Shown piece after piece: positions 63,950 through 64,000 of a stretch of DNA of 64,000 nucleotides. The position numbers and the translations under genes were made by a program. A model generated the notes under the pieces. It was not told where the DNA came from. It made no database searches and worked only from the letters and a program-made list of their open reading frames with translations. Positions within the stretch are counted from its first letter, which is position 1. Each line of letters opens with the position of its first letter. Source of the DNA: a virus; the IMG/VR virus record IMGVR_UViG_3300036861_000330, positions 1 through 64,000 of that record; one strand, given 5' to 3'.

Positions 63950-64000
63950 CTACGCACGGCGAACAAGAAAGACGACCAGTGCAACAACCGCAAGAACAAC

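Overview
The window reads as the early/non-structural arm of a large, tRNA-rich phage, or less likely a plasmid, of an actinobacterium. GC is intermediate and nearly every gene lies on the + strand with tightly coupled starts. No virion, terminase or lysis gene is visible. Actinobacterial signals are a DUF397 protein, a BldC-like MerR protein, a DIP1984-family protein, a widespread streptomycete family (54257-55003), and secreted proteins with DUF1996, DUF11 and LPxTG-like features. From memory the overall style recalls the large tRNA-rich Streptomyces siphophages; this was not checked by any search.

Layout. 0-2.4 kb: tandem repeats, a small leftward operon with a ribbon-helix-helix protein, and a palindrome-rich non-coding stretch. 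2.4-8.2 kb: ten consecutive modules, most holding one to four small genes, each bracketed by its own imperfect inverted repeat. 8.2-19.9 kb: dozens of small genes (phosphoribosyltransferase just upstream, Fic-like protein, HExxH protein, lipoprotein, HTH proteins) and the first tRNAs. 19.9-27.8 kb: dense tRNA cluster. 27.8-35 kb: small zinc-binding proteins, an SNF2-type helicase and a ParB-like protein. 35-56 kb: replication and recombination (PD-(D/E)XK nuclease, Sak4-like ATPase, DUF669-like protein, primase-helicase, MazG-like protein, ParB-like proteins, uracil-DNA glycosylase/DNA polymerase I fusion, RuvC-like resolvase, HAD phosphatase, SPOUT methyltransferase). 56-63 kb: DUF397 protein followed by five exported or surface proteins. 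62.9-64 kb: repeat arrays and the last tRNAs.

I count 37 ordinary tRNA genes covering all 20 amino acids, a miniature tRNA-like element, and two tandem loci in which the 3' half precedes the 5' half (circularly permuted tRNA genes).

Three layers of RNA-scale organisation are not explained by ordinary annotation. First, about 100 copies of a bipartite repeat of about 37 bp (GGCGCC, about 10 variable bases, CGAAAATCT, about 10 variable bases), all in the same orientation, lie between tRNA genes and between protein genes from 15 kb to 63.8 kb. Second, the left-arm modules are closed by unique 24-30 bp stems whose mismatches are mainly G-U wobbles on the + strand plus a recurrent central U-U. 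Third, there is a series of stem-bounded structured RNA candidates and the permuted tRNAs. I infer a shared RNA processing or circularisation strategy as the most interesting possibility. All coordinates and counts were read by eye.
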